From Amorphoplanes friuliensis DSM 7358 (GTDB lineage: Bacteria; Actinomycetota; Actinomycetes; Mycobacteriales; Micromonosporaceae), in the NCBI RefSeq assembly GCF_000494755.1, contig NC_022657.1:7904001-7968000 (forward strand): a stretch of DNA of 64,000 bases. Reading direction: 5' to 3'. The notes below the pieces were generated by a model. The model saw only the letters and a program-made list of their open reading frames with translations. It had not been told where the DNA came from and searched no databases. Each line of letters begins with the position of its first letter. The first letter of the stretch is position 1. Positions 23,202 to 31,356 of this stretch are shown here, in pieces. The position numbers and the translations under genes were made by a program.

Positions 23202-24389
23202 GTGAGCGTCGGAGATCCGCCCCCGGCCATCCCGGGAGCGCGGCTCCTCTTCTCCCTGGATGCGGCCACCGCCTATCTCAACCACGGCTCGTTCGGCGCC
23301 GTCCCGATCGGGGTGCAGCGTGCCCAGCAGCGGCTGCGGGACGAGATCGACCGCAATCCGATGTCGTTCTTCGTGCATCCGGGGCTGACCGACCGGATCG
23401 TCCATACGCGACGGCATCTCGCGGCTTTTCTGGGTGCGGACCCGGACGGCAGCGCCCTGGTGCCGAACGTGACCGCGGCCGTCTCCCTGGTGCTGCAGTC
23501 GGTGCGGCTCACCTCCGGTGACGAGGTGCTGCTCACCGATCACGGGTACGGCGCGAACGCTTTTGCGGTGCGGCGGCAGTGCCGGCGTGACGGGGCCACG
23601 GCGCGGACGGTCGCCCTGCCGCTGGACGCAACCGACGCCGAGGTCGTCTCCCGCATCCGCAACGCGTTGCGCCCCGGCAAGACCAAGCTCCTGGTCGTCG
23701 ACCAGATCACCTCCCCCACCGCCAAGGTCCTTCCGGTACGCGAGATCGCCGCGGCCGCCCGTGAGCACGACATCCCCGTGCTCGTCGACGCGGCGCACGT
23801 GCCGGGGATGCTCGACGTCGACGTGGAGCGGATCGGCGCCGATTTCTGGGTGGGGAACCTGCACAAGTGGGCCTTCGCCCCCCGGAGCACCGCGCTGCTG
23901 GCGGTGGCGCCGGCCTGGCGCCGCCGCATCGAGCCGCTGATCGTCTCGTGGGAGCAGGAGTCGGGTTTCCCGATGGCGGTGGAGTTCCAGGGGACGATCG
24001 ATTACACGCCGTGGCTCGCCGCACCCGCCGGCCTCTTCACCCTGCGCACTCTCGGGCTCGACACGGTCCGGGCGCACAACGCGGCCCTGGCGGCGTACGG
24101 GCAGAGGGTTGTCGGTGAGAGCCTCGGTCTCGCGCCGACCGACCTGCCGGACCCGGGCGCGGCCGAGGCGTCCATGCGGATCCTGCCGTTGCCGAGCGGG
24201 CTCGCCACCACGCAGCCGGAGGCGCACGCGCTGCGGCAGATGGTCGCCGACAAGCTGGCCACCGAGGTGGCGATCAACGCCTGGGGCGGTCGTGGCTGGC
24301 TCCGGCTGAGCGCGCAGGTCTACAACCGCCCGGACGAGTTCGAGAACCTCGCGGAACGCCTGCCGCCCCTGCTCGCCGGGCTGCGCTGA
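23202..24389 (+). CDS. Class-V aminotransferase-fold PLP enzyme (isopenicillin-N-epimerase-like)
   Basis: A 395-residue PLP enzyme of fold type I. The Schiff-base lysine is probably Lys222 in WVGNLHKWAFAP, and Asp196 in LVDAAH would bind the pyridine nitrogen. AYLNHGSFGAVP at the N-terminus and the GWLRLSAQVYN ending match the isopenicillin-N-epimerase branch of class V. That branch includes many enzymes with no link to penicillin, and no antibiotic genes are nearby. GTG start behind AGGGG. It lies 36 bp after xerC on the same strand. Confidence 0.88.
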   Translation: MSVGDPPPAIPGARLLFSLDAATAYLNHGSFGAVPIGVQRAQQRLRDEIDRNPMSFFVHPGLTDRIVHTRRHLAAFLGADPDGSALVPNVTAAVSLVLQSVRLTSGDEVLLTDHGYGANAFAVRRQCRRDGATARTVALPLDATDAEVVSRIRNALRPGKTKLLVVDQITSPTAKVLPVREIAAAAREHDIPVLVDAAHVPGMLDVDVERIGADFWVGNLHKWAFAPRSTALLAVAPAWRRRIEPLIVSWEQESGFPMAVEFQGTIDYTPWLAAPAGLFTLRTLGLDTVRAHNAALAAYGQRVVGESLGLAPTDLPDPGAAEASMRILPLPSGLATTQPEAHALRQMVADKLATEVAINAWGGRGWLRLSAQVYNRPDEFENLAERLPPLLAGLR

Positions 24390-24397
24390 CCCGGCCG

Positions 24398-24919
24398 TCA
24401 TAGCGGGCGCAGTCGGACACGGCCGAGGCCCAGCAGGGTGAGCGGGTCAAGATATTCGGTGCCGCGGCGCAGGCCCCAGTGCAGGCAGGCGGCCGCGGGA
24501 CAGCCCGGATGGGCCGCTTCGAGGGTCCCGAGCGCGTCACCGGCCGCCACCGCATCGCCCGGTTGGAGATCAGCCGCGGTGACCGGCTCGTAGGTGGTCC
24601 GCAGACCGCCGGGATGCGCGACGCTGACCACGCCCCGCCCGGCCACCGTCCCGGCAAAAACGATCGTGCCGGCGCCCGATGCCCCCACCGGGACGCCCGG
24701 AGCCGCGGCCAGGTCGACACCACGATGGCCGGCCAGCCAGGGCTGCGGCGGCGGATCGAAGCGCCGGACCACAGCAGCCCCGGCCACGGGCCACCGAAAA
24801 GCAGAAAGCGGCACGCCGGCCGACGGCCGAGCAGAAGCCGAAGCCGGCAGGCCAGGCGAAGGCAGGCCGAGAGCCGGAGCACCGAGGAGGATCAGCAGGG
24901 CCGGGAGCAGCAAATGCAT
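24398..24919 (-). CDS. M23-family metallopeptidase, exported
   Basis: A 173-residue LytM/M23 protein. A short hydrophobic signal (MHLLLPALLILLGAPALG) is followed by the peptidase domain with HRGVD (His65, Asp69) and the second zinc histidine in CLHWGL (His147). Enzymes of this type cut cross-links in peptidoglycan, or act as inactive regulators of amidases. The HxH motif is reduced to LHW, so activity is uncertain. The start at 24919 is placed where the signal begins; an upstream GTG would add an unlikely leader. It is convergent with the PLP gene, with 8 bp between. Confidence 0.83.
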   Translation of the reverse strand: MHLLLPALLILLGAPALGLPSPGLPASASARPSAGVPLSAFRWPVAGAAVVRRFDPPPQPWLAGHRGVDLAAAPGVPVGASGAGTIVFAGTVAGRGVVSVAHPGGLRTTYEPVTAADLQPGDAVAAGDALGTLEAAHPGCPAAACLHWGLRRGTEYLDPLTLLGLGRVRLRPL

Positions 24920-24971
24920 GCCGGCATCGTGCTCTGATCCAGGGACGGCCGCGACCCGCCCTGTGGATAAC

Positions 24972-25298
24972 TCAGCTGCCGCCGAAGCCGGCCTCATCGG
25001 GCAACGAGATGTCCGGCTTCTCGAGCTCCTCCACGTTGACGTCCTTGAAGGTCATCACGCGGACGTTCTTGACGAAGCGGGCCGGGCGGTACATGTCCCA
25101 GACCCAGGCGTCGTGCATCTCGACCTCGAAGTACACCTCGCCGTCGGAGTTGCGCACGTGCAGGTCGACCTGGTTCGCCAGGTAGAACCGGCGCTCCGTC
25201 TCCACAACGTACGAGAACTGTCGGACGATGTCGCGGTACTCCCGGTAGAGCTGCAGCTCCATCTCGGTCTCGTACTTCTCGAGATCCTCTGCGCTCAT
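24972..25298 (-). CDS. DUF2469-family protein
   Basis: A 108-residue acidic protein conserved almost unchanged across actinobacteria directly after rnhB. Recognisable stretches are SAEDLEKYETEMELQLYREY, YVVETERRFYLANQVDLH and FEVEMHDAWVWDMYRPARFV. The function is unknown. ATG at 25296-25298 overlaps the rnhB stop (ATGA), so the pair is translationally coupled. Confidence 0.95.
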   Translation of the reverse strand: MSAEDLEKYETEMELQLYREYRDIVRQFSYVVETERRFYLANQVDLHVRNSDGEVYFEVEMHDAWVWDMYRPARFVKNVRVMTFKDVNVEELEKPDISLPDEAGFGGS

Positions 25299-26113
25299 CG
25301 CTTCTCGCCCTCCATGGCCTCATCTTCCCCCACCGGCACCGGCGGCCGAGGCTGCTCGCCCGACGCCACGCCGACCGTACCCTCAACCGCTGGCCACAGC
25401 ATCAGCGGCTCGGCAGTGTCGGCGGGCAGATTCGCCGGGCGGCGGGCCCGGGGCGGGCGATTGCCGCGTCCGGAGACCGCCGCGACGTTCACGTACGAGA
25501 AGCGGTGCTCGGCGCAGGGCCCGTGGCGGGTCAGCGCCGCGCTGTGCTCGTCGGTGATGTAACCCTTGTGCACGGCGAAGCCGTAGTCCGGGAACCGGCC
25601 GTCGAGCTCGACCATCAGGCGGTCCCGGGTGACCTTGGCGAGCACGCTGGCCGCCGCCACGCAGGCCGCGACACGGTCGCCTTTCCAGACGGCGAGTCCG
25701 GGTGCGCCGAGACCGTCGACCGGGAATCCGTCGGTGAGGACGTACTCGGGGCGGGTGGTCAGTGACGCGAGCGCGCGGCGCATCGCGGCGAGGTTGCAGA
25801 CGTGGAGGCCGCGACCGTCGACCTCCGCGGGCGGGATGATCACGACGGACCAGGCCAGCGCGCGGGCGACCACCTCGGCGTAGACGCGTTCACGGGCGGC
25901 CGCGGTGAGCAGCTTGGAGTCGGCCAGCTCGTCGATCTCGCCGCGCTTGCCCTCGGGGAGGATCGCGGCGGCGGCCACGAGCGGCCCGGCGCACGCGCCA
26001 CGGCCCGCCTCGTCGGCGCCGGCGACGTGCCGGAAGCCGCGGCGTTGCAGGGCGCGCTCGAGGGCGTAGAGGCCGCCTTCGCGTCGCACGACCGTCCGGG
26101 GTGGGCTCAGCAT
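25295..26113 (-). CDS. rnhB: Ribonuclease HII
   Basis: A 272-residue endonuclease that removes ribonucleotides from DNA-RNA hybrids. The active-site motif GADEAGRGACAGP (Asp34, Glu35) and LADSKLLTAAARE are clear, with a further Asp in LTDGFPV. The last 60 residues form a Pro/Arg-rich tail beyond the catalytic domain. ATG at 26111-26113 overlaps the NUDIX stop codon (TGATG). Order NUDIX-rnhB-DUF2469 with one- to four-base overlaps indicates one transcript. Confidence 0.95.
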   Translation of the reverse strand: MLSPPRTVVRREGGLYALERALQRRGFRHVAGADEAGRGACAGPLVAAAAILPEGKRGEIDELADSKLLTAAARERVYAEVVARALAWSVVIIPPAEVDGRGLHVCNLAAMRRALASLTTRPEYVLTDGFPVDGLGAPGLAVWKGDRVAACVAAASVLAKVTRDRLMVELDGRFPDYGFAVHKGYITDEHSAALTRHGPCAEHRFSYVNVAAVSGRGNRPPRARRPANLPADTAEPLMLWPAVEGTVGVASGEQPRPPVPVGEDEAMEGEKR

Positions 26114-26559
26114 CAGACGACCCGCCGCAGCAGATCGGCGAGGCCGAGGGGGAAGATCTGCTCGGTCGTGGCGTCGAGCTCGGGGGCGGACCACCAGCGG
26201 TGCTCGGTGATGGTGCGCCGCTCGTCGTCGTCGAAGCCGGCGGTGTCGACCTGCCAGTCCGGCACGCGGAACAGGAAGAAGTCCTGCTCCTGGCGATATT
26301 GCCGGTTGTTGTAGCTGAACTCGGTGATCTCGTGGAACACCGGCTCGCCGAGAGCGCTCGGCTCGACCTTCAGCCCGGTCTCCTCGTGGAGCTCACGGGC
26401 CGCACCCTGCACGGGCGTCTCACCCTCGGCCAGGCCGCCGCCGGGGGTGAACCACCAACGCTCCCCCGGCCGGGCCGGATCGCTGCCCCGCAGCAGGAGA
26501 GCACGCTCGGCGGCGTCGATGAGGAGCACCCGTGCGGCCCGCCGGTCGATGAACGTCAC
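26113..26559 (-). CDS. NUDIX hydrolase
   Basis: A 148-residue pyrophosphohydrolase. The NUDIX box is complete: GGGLAEGETPVQGAARELHE then ETGL, fitting Gx5Ex7REUxEExGU, which binds Mg2+ and cleaves a nucleoside diphosphate bond. The substrate cannot be read from the sequence. The start is GTG at 26557-26559. It lies 41 bp downstream of lepB and overlaps rnhB. Confidence 0.92.
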   Translation of the reverse strand: MTFIDRRAARVLLIDAAERALLLRGSDPARPGERWWFTPGGGLAEGETPVQGAARELHEETGLKVEPSALGEPVFHEITEFSYNNRQYRQEQDFFLFRVPDWQVDTAGFDDDERRTITEHRWWSAPELDATTEQIFPLGLADLLRRVV

Positions 26560-26600
26560 GCCCCCAGCCTATTGCGCCAGTGGTCGATCTTGATCCCGGG

Positions 26601-27251
26601 TCAGTTGGCCGGGGCGGCGTTCGGGACGCCGTCGAATCCCTTGGGCACCGAGAGCCAGGTCGCCCGGCCGATGGGCCAGAAGATCGTGAACGCCCGGCCG
26701 ACGATCGACTCGGACTCGATCGTCGCGGCCTGGATGTCCTCGGTCTGCTCCCAGTGCTCCAGGGAGTCGCCGGAGGCGGACCGGTGGTCACCCATGACCC
26801 AGAGGCGCCCGGCCGGCACGGTGATGTCGAACTTCTCGTCGGCAGCCGGGTCCTGCTTACCGTCGGCGTCCTTGTAGATGTACGGCTCGTCCAGCGAGTG
26901 GCCGTTGACGATCAGGCGTTCCTGGTCGTCGCAGCAGACCAGGTGGTCGCCGCCGACGCCGATGATGCGCTTGATGAAGTCCTCGCCCTCGGTGCCGCTC
27001 TGCCAGTCGGTCGGGGCCTTGAAGACCACGATCTCGCCCCGGCGGGGGTCCCGGAAGTCGTAAACGAGCTTGTTGACCAGCACCCTGTCCCAGACGTTGA
27101 GCGTGTGCTCCATCGAGGGCGACGGGATGTAGAAGGTCTGCAGAACGAACGCCCGCACCAGGACGGCGACGAGGATCGCCACACCCAGCAGGATCGGCAG
27201 CTCGCGCCAGAACGATCCCTTGCGCTTCTCTTCGGCTTGCTCGTCAATCAC
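26601..27251 (-). CDS. lepB: Signal peptidase I (second of a tandem pair)
   Basis: A 216-residue membrane peptidase that removes signal peptides after Sec or Tat export. One N-terminal anchor (about 17-38) is followed by the catalytic Ser46 (IPSPSMEHTL) and the general base Lys94 (FIKRIIGVGGD). GDHRSASGDS near the C-terminus is the usual box E. GTG at 27249-27251 overlaps the stop of the upstream lepB (GTGA). It is shorter than its neighbour and lacks a C-terminal helix. Confidence 0.94.
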   Translation of the reverse strand: MIDEQAEEKRKGSFWRELPILLGVAILVAVLVRAFVLQTFYIPSPSMEHTLNVWDRVLVNKLVYDFRDPRRGEIVVFKAPTDWQSGTEGEDFIKRIIGVGGDHLVCCDDQERLIVNGHSLDEPYIYKDADGKQDPAADEKFDITVPAGRLWVMGDHRSASGDSLEHWEQTEDIQAATIESESIVGRAFTIFWPIGRATWLSVPKGFDGVPNAAPAN

Positions 27252-28132
27252 GAACGGAGCCTACGTCGCCGCAGCCGCAACCACAGTCCGGAACGCGCGG
27301 ATACGCCGACACTTAAGAGGAACGGCAGCATAACGGCAACGGTGCCGGGATCCGGCTCACGAGCCGGATAAACACCCGCCGGGGCGGCCGCGACGGGGTG
27401 GGCCTCGCCGTAGGCCTTCCAGTTGTCGGGGACGGAGAGGCTGGTGAAGTGCTTGGTCGGCCAGACCACGACGAAGGCGCGGCCGATGATGTTGTCGATC
27501 GGGACCGGCCCCTGGCAGCGGGCGTCCTGGGACACCATGCGGTGGTCGCCCATGACGAACATCTCACCCGCGGGGATGGTCACCTCGGCGAAGCGGCGGC
27601 TGGTGCACTGGCGCGGGTTGGGCGGGGCCTCGAGGGGTGAATTCTCGAAGATGTACGGCTCGTCGATCGGCTCGCCGTTGACCGTGATCCGGCCCTGATC
27701 GTCGCAGCAGGCGACCTTGTCACCCGGCAGACCGATCACCCGTTTGATGAAGTCACGTTCGCCCGGACGGCTGACACCGACGAGGTCGCCGATCGTGCGG
27801 CCGAGCTTGGCGCCGAAGGTGTTGCTGACCGGATCGAGCGGCTGCTCGGGCGCCCAGTTGTCGGTGCCGCGGAAGACGACGATCTCGCCCCGCAGCGGGT
27901 CACGCATGTCGTAGACGACCTTGTTGACCAGGACGCGGTCCTTGATCGCGAGGGTGTTCTCCATCGAGCCGGACGGGATGTAGAACGCCTGCACCAGGAA
28001 CGTGCGGATCAGCACGGCGAGGCAGAACGCGACCACAAGAAGCAGCGGCAACTCCTGCCAGAGGGGCATCTCCTTGCGGCGGATCACCCGCCCGCGGCGA
28101 CGCCCGGAGGAGGAGGCTCGATACCCCTGCAT
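27248..28132 (-). CDS. lepB: Signal peptidase I (first of a tandem pair)
   Basis: A paralogue of about 294 residues. After a basic N-terminus (RRRGRVIRRK) and anchor helix comes Ser56 (YIPSGSMENTL) and Lys130 (DFIKRVIGLPGD), then GDHRMVSQDARC. Unlike the second copy it ends with an extra hydrophobic stretch (TVAVMLPFLLSVGV), probably a C-terminal membrane anchor. I chose the ATG at 28132 (MQGYRASSSG), but ATGs at 28150 and 28189 are also in frame; the latter lies in the stem of a hairpin. Two adjacent lepB genes are common in actinomycetes and may split substrates. Confidence 0.9.
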   Translation of the reverse strand: MQGYRASSSGRRRGRVIRRKEMPLWQELPLLLVVAFCLAVLIRTFLVQAFYIPSGSMENTLAIKDRVLVNKVVYDMRDPLRGEIVVFRGTDNWAPEQPLDPVSNTFGAKLGRTIGDLVGVSRPGERDFIKRVIGLPGDKVACCDDQGRITVNGEPIDEPYIFENSPLEAPPNPRQCTSRRFAEVTIPAGEMFVMGDHRMVSQDARCQGPVPIDNIIGRAFVVVWPTKHFTSLSVPDNWKAYGEAHPVAAAPAGVYPAREPDPGTVAVMLPFLLSVGVSARSGLWLRLRRRRLRS

Positions 28133-28185
28133 CGGTTCCACGCTACGCATCTCCCGCCGCCGTCCGGTGAGCCGCCCCGGATACA

Positions 28186-28233
28186 GCACTACCGCCCGGG
28201 ATCCCCCGTGAGGGACGTGTCGGGCGGTAGTGC
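28186..28233 (-). terminator. Long perfect hairpin between rplS and lepB
   Basis: GCACTACCGCCCG (28186-28198) and CGGGCGGTAGTGC (28221-28233) pair over 13 bp around a 22-base loop. No T run follows. It could end the rpsP-rplS transcript or attenuate reading into lepB. Confidence 0.6.
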
Positions 28234-28357
28234 GAATGGTCCACCGGCGCGGCGACTACCGCGCTGGCACTGATTCCCATCCGTCACTGGCGTAAGCGTA
28301 ATGCGCTCGCGCAGTAAACGTCAGTCCGAGTGAATACGGCCCGGACCGCTAGGGGGT

Positions 28358-28717
28358 TCAGCTGACGGTCTGCTTCTCGCGGAGCTCCTTGATCTTGGCC
28401 TTCTTGCCACGGAGCTCGCGGAGGTAGTAGAGCTTGGCGCGTCGCACATCACCGCGGGTCACGACCTCGATGCGGTCGAGCTGCGGGCTGTTGATGGGGT
28501 AGGTCCGCTCGACACCGACGCCGAAGCTGATCTTCCGGACCTTGAAGGTCTCGCGCAGCCCGCCACCCTGGCGGCTGATCACGACGCCCTGGAAGACCTG
28601 GACACGGGAACGGTTGCCCTCGACGACCCGGACGTGCACCTTGACGGTGTCACCGGCCCGGAAGTCAGGGATGTCGGTGCGCCGCGACTGGGCGTCGAGT
28701 GCGTCCAGCGTGTTCAT
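28358..28717 (-). CDS. rplS: 50S ribosomal protein L19
   Basis: A 119-residue protein of normal length located at the 30S-50S interface. Typical stretches are IPDFRAGDTVKVHVRVVEGN, RVQVFQGVVISRQGGG and the end KLYYLRELRGKKAKIKE. The ATG at 28715-28717 (MNTLDALD) is the family start. It is downstream of trmD across 127 bp. Confidence 0.97.
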   Translation of the reverse strand: MNTLDALDAQSRRTDIPDFRAGDTVKVHVRVVEGNRSRVQVFQGVVISRQGGGLRETFKVRKISFGVGVERTYPINSPQLDRIEVVTRGDVRRAKLYYLRELRGKKAKIKELREKQTVS

Positions 28718-28844
28718 TGGCTGCATCCTCGTGTGCTCAAAGCGCACCGGGAGTTCGATGCGCGATTGGGTGATTCTGACCCCCAGCGGAGTGCTGGTGA
28801 TCCTCGCCCGTCCTCCACGGCGTGGACGACGAACGGCAACCTCA

Positions 28845-29609
28845 CTACTTTGCCACACCCGGGGGCGTGATCTGAAATCCGGCCTCGTCCAGCGCCGCCC
28901 GGTCCTTCTTGTCGAGCTGCTCACCCGGGTAGGCCGCGAACATGTCCGGGCGCCGGGTGGCCGTCCTGACCAGGGATTCCGTACGCCTCCAGCGCGCGAT
29001 CCGCCCGTGGTCGCCGGACCGCAGCACCTCGGGCACCGCCCGGTCCCGCCAGACGGCCGGCTTGGTGTAGACGGGCGCCTCCAGCAGCCCGGCGGCGTGC
29101 GACTCCTCGGTCAGCGAGTCGGCGTTGCCGAGCACCCCGGGCAGCAGTCGGGTGATCGCTTCCATGATCACGATGACCGCGACCTCACCGCCGAAGAGCA
29201 CGTAGTCGCCGAGCGAGACCTCCCGGACCGGCATGCGGTCGGCGGCGTCCTCGAGCACCCGCTGGTCGATGCCCTCGTACCGGCCGCAGGCGAAGATCAG
29301 GTGCGGCAGTGCGGCCAGCTCGTGCGCGGCGGCCTGGGTGAACGGCTTCCCGACCGGTGACGGCACGACCAGCACCGACTCGGGGCGGGCCACAGCGTCG
29401 AACGCGGCCGCCCACGGCTCCGGACGCATCACCATGCCCGGGCCGCCGCCGTACGGGCTGTCGTCGACCGTGCGGTGCACGTCGGAGGTCCAGGTACGCA
29501 GATCGTGCACGGCCAGGTCGAGGAGCCCGGAGCCCCGCGCCTTGCCGATCAGCGACAGGTCCAGCGGGGCGAAGTAGTCCGGGAAGATCGAGACGATGTC
29601 GACGCGCAC
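28845..29609 (-). CDS. trmD: tRNA (guanine-37-N1) methyltransferase
   Basis: A 254-residue SPOUT-class enzyme that methylates G37 in tRNAs with G36, preventing frameshifts. The start MRVDIVSIFPDYFAPL, the DDSPYGGGPGMVM loop and the knot region SLGDYVLFGGEVAVIVIMEA are diagnostic. GTG start at 29607-29609, ten bases after rimM ends, so the two are co-transcribed in the rpsP-khpA-rimM-trmD-rplS order. Confidence 0.97.
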   Translation of the reverse strand: MRVDIVSIFPDYFAPLDLSLIGKARGSGLLDLAVHDLRTWTSDVHRTVDDSPYGGGPGMVMRPEPWAAAFDAVARPESVLVVPSPVGKPFTQAAAHELAALPHLIFACGRYEGIDQRVLEDAADRMPVREVSLGDYVLFGGEVAVIVIMEAITRLLPGVLGNADSLTEESHAAGLLEAPVYTKPAVWRDRAVPEVLRSGDHGRIARWRRTESLVRTATRRPDMFAAYPGEQLDKKDRAALDEAGFQITPPGVAK

Positions 29610-29619
29610 AGGCAGGCCT

Positions 29620-30189
29620 TTACAGGTCGAGCAGGCCCTCGGGCAGGTCGACGATCACGCGGGCACCGGCCAGGTCGACCGTGGGCACCATCTGGCTGAC
29701 GAAGGGGATGAGCGCTGTCCCGCCCCCGGCCTTCTCGAGGACGATGAGGTCGGACGCCGGCGCGTGGTCGATCCGGCCGACCGTGCCGAGCACCGAACCG
29801 TCCACCGACACCACGCTGAGCCCGACCAGCTGATGATCGAGGAACTCGTCGGGATCGTCGGGAGCGGTCACCGAGGAGCTGTCGACCTGCAGCAGCACAC
29901 CACGCAGCGCCTCGGCGGTGTTGCGGTCGAGAACACCCTCGAACTGGGCGATGACCTTGCCCTGGTGGAAGCGCGCGGCTTCCAGAGTGAGCTTGTCCGG
30001 CACGCGGTAGGGAACTCCGGCGGCAGCGGCACCCGCCGGACCGGCGCTCACCCGGCGGTCCCGGGGGACTTCCGTCGTGAACGCCGACCCGGCGGCAAAT
30101 CTCGCCTCTGGATCATCGGTGCGCACGGTCACCAGCACTTCCCCACGGATGCCGTGGGGTTTACCGATCTGACCGACGACCAGCAGCAT
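29620..30189 (-). CDS. rimM: 16S rRNA processing protein RimM
   Basis: A 189-residue maturation factor for the 30S head that binds S19. It begins MLLVVGQIGKPHGIRGEV, the family opening, and has the PRC-barrel second half around LVGLSVVSVDGSVLGTV. It is slightly longer than average because of an Ala/Gly-rich insertion near residue 50. It lies 11 bp downstream of khpA. Confidence 0.95.
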   Translation of the reverse strand: MLLVVGQIGKPHGIRGEVLVTVRTDDPEARFAAGSAFTTEVPRDRRVSAGPAGAAAAGVPYRVPDKLTLEAARFHQGKVIAQFEGVLDRNTAEALRGVLLQVDSSSVTAPDDPDEFLDHQLVGLSVVSVDGSVLGTVGRIDHAPASDLIVLEKAGGGTALIPFVSQMVPTVDLAGARVIVDLPEGLLDL

Positions 30190-30200
30190 CAGCGCGGCAC

Positions 30201-30458
30201 TCAGTACGCGTCGACGATGTCGACGCGGATGCCGCGCCCACCGATCGACCCGATGACCTGACGCAGCGCCTTGGCCGTGCGCCCGCCCCGCCCGATGACC
30301 GTTCCCAGGTCCTCGGGGTGGACGCGCACCTCGAGCCGCTTACCGCGGCGCGAGTCGACCAGCCGGACCCGGACGTCGTCCGGGTTGTCGACGATGCCCT
30401 TGACGAGGTGCTCCAGCGCGGGCCGGAGCGCCCCGTCAGTTCGCGTCGGCGCCGGCAC
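30201..30458 (-). CDS. khpA: KH-domain RNA-binding protein KhpA
   Basis: An 85-residue protein with one KH domain; the RNA-contacting loop is VIGRGGRTAKALRQVIG. Relatives (UPF0109) bind RNA together with KhpB/Jag. There is no ATG, GTG or TTG in frame after the rpsP stop. The GTG at 30456-30458 inside the rpsP 3' end has AAGGA eight bases upstream and is taken as the start, giving a 23-bp overlap. The N-terminal residues VPAPTRTDGA are thus encoded in overlapping DNA. Confidence 0.88.
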   Translation of the reverse strand: MPAPTRTDGALRPALEHLVKGIVDNPDDVRVRLVDSRRGKRLEVRVHPEDLGTVIGRGGRTAKALRQVIGSIGGRGIRVDIVDAY

Positions 30459-30999
30459 CGGCCGGGTCCTTCGCGTCGGCGGCAACAGCCTCACGGTTCG
30501 GCTCGGCCGGGTCGACAGCCTTGGTGTCGGACGGTCGCGTCTCGGCAACCTCCGGCGCGGCCGGCGTCTTCTCGGCGGCCTTGTCAGCCTTGTCGGCCTT
30601 GGCCTCGGTCGCCTTCGCGGCCTTCTTGGCCGGCTTGGCGGCCGGAGCGTCCGCGACGCCGGCGGCAGCCTTCGCCTCGGCCTCGTAGGTCGCGGTGCGG
30701 TTCGCCTTCTCCGGCGCCATGAGCAGCGGCGGCGGGGCCGGCAGACCCTTGAACTGCTGCCAGTCGCCGGTCTTCTCGAGGATGCGCTGCACGGCCTCGC
30801 TCGGCTGCGCGCCGACCGAGAGCCAGTACTGCACACGCTCGGACTTCACCTGGATGATCGAAGGATCTTCCTTGGGCTGGTAGATGCCGACGTACTCGAT
30901 GGCGCGGCCGTCGCGCTTGGTGCGCGAGTCGGCGACGACGATGCGGTACTGCGGGTTGCGGATCTTGCCCATCCGCAGGAGCCGGATCTTAACGGCCAC
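30436..30999 (-). CDS. rpsP: 30S ribosomal protein S16 with long C-terminal tail
   Basis: A 187-residue S16. The conserved domain covers about the first 95 residues (VAVKIRLLRMGKIRNPQYRI; DGRAIEYVGIYQP). The remaining 90 or so are low complexity, rich in Ala, Lys, Glu and Asp (KPAKKAAKATEAKADKADKA), roughly doubling the usual length. GTG at 30997-30999 has a purine-rich leader. It is the first gene of the rpsP-khpA-rimM-trmD-rplS run. Confidence 0.96.
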   Translation of the reverse strand: MAVKIRLLRMGKIRNPQYRIVVADSRTKRDGRAIEYVGIYQPKEDPSIIQVKSERVQYWLSVGAQPSEAVQRILEKTGDWQQFKGLPAPPPLLMAPEKANRTATYEAEAKAAAGVADAPAAKPAKKAAKATEAKADKADKAAEKTPAAPEVAETRPSDTKAVDPAEPNREAVAADAKDPAGAGADAN

Positions 31000-31227
31000 G
31001 GTTCTCTTCGCTCCTGATAACAATGACGACCGGCCTAGCAGAGCCGGTGCGTGAGGTCGAGCCGCCGGGACCGCGTGGGGAATGCGGGACCGTTGCCTCA
31101 TGGACTGGCAACGCGCTCAGGGTTAGAGGGCGCCTCACGCGTGCCGGATACCAGCGGTCCATTCTGCCAGATGCTCTGCCGCCTAGCCCAACCGGCCCGA
31201 GAAAGAGCAAATGCCAGATCCGGATCA

Positions 31228-31332
31228 AGGTCATGTCGTGCCTGCGTGCATGGCACTGATCGTCGCTCCCGCCGAGACCGGGCGCGGGCGGCCAATCGCC
31301 TGGCGGCTCATGAGCGGCCACCCGCACCCTGC
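31228..31332 (+). repeat. Dispersed ~105-bp intergenic element, copy 2
   Basis: The counterpart of 4268-4376 in opposite orientation, with the blocks TGTCGTGCCTG, CGTCGCTCCCGCCGA and GGCGGCCAATCGCCTGGCGG conserved. It lies in the 357-bp gap between rpsP and the gene ending at 31357. The rest of that gap should contain the rpsP promoter; no clear -10/-35 was found. Confidence 0.75.
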
Positions 31333-31356
31333 CTGCTGATTGCATGGCCAGAAGCG

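Noticed and set aside
24102..24997. Longer M23 peptidase starting at 24997
   Set aside because: The extra 26 residues precede the hydrophobic signal and overlap the DUF2469 3' end; the ATG at 24919 places the signal at the N-terminus.
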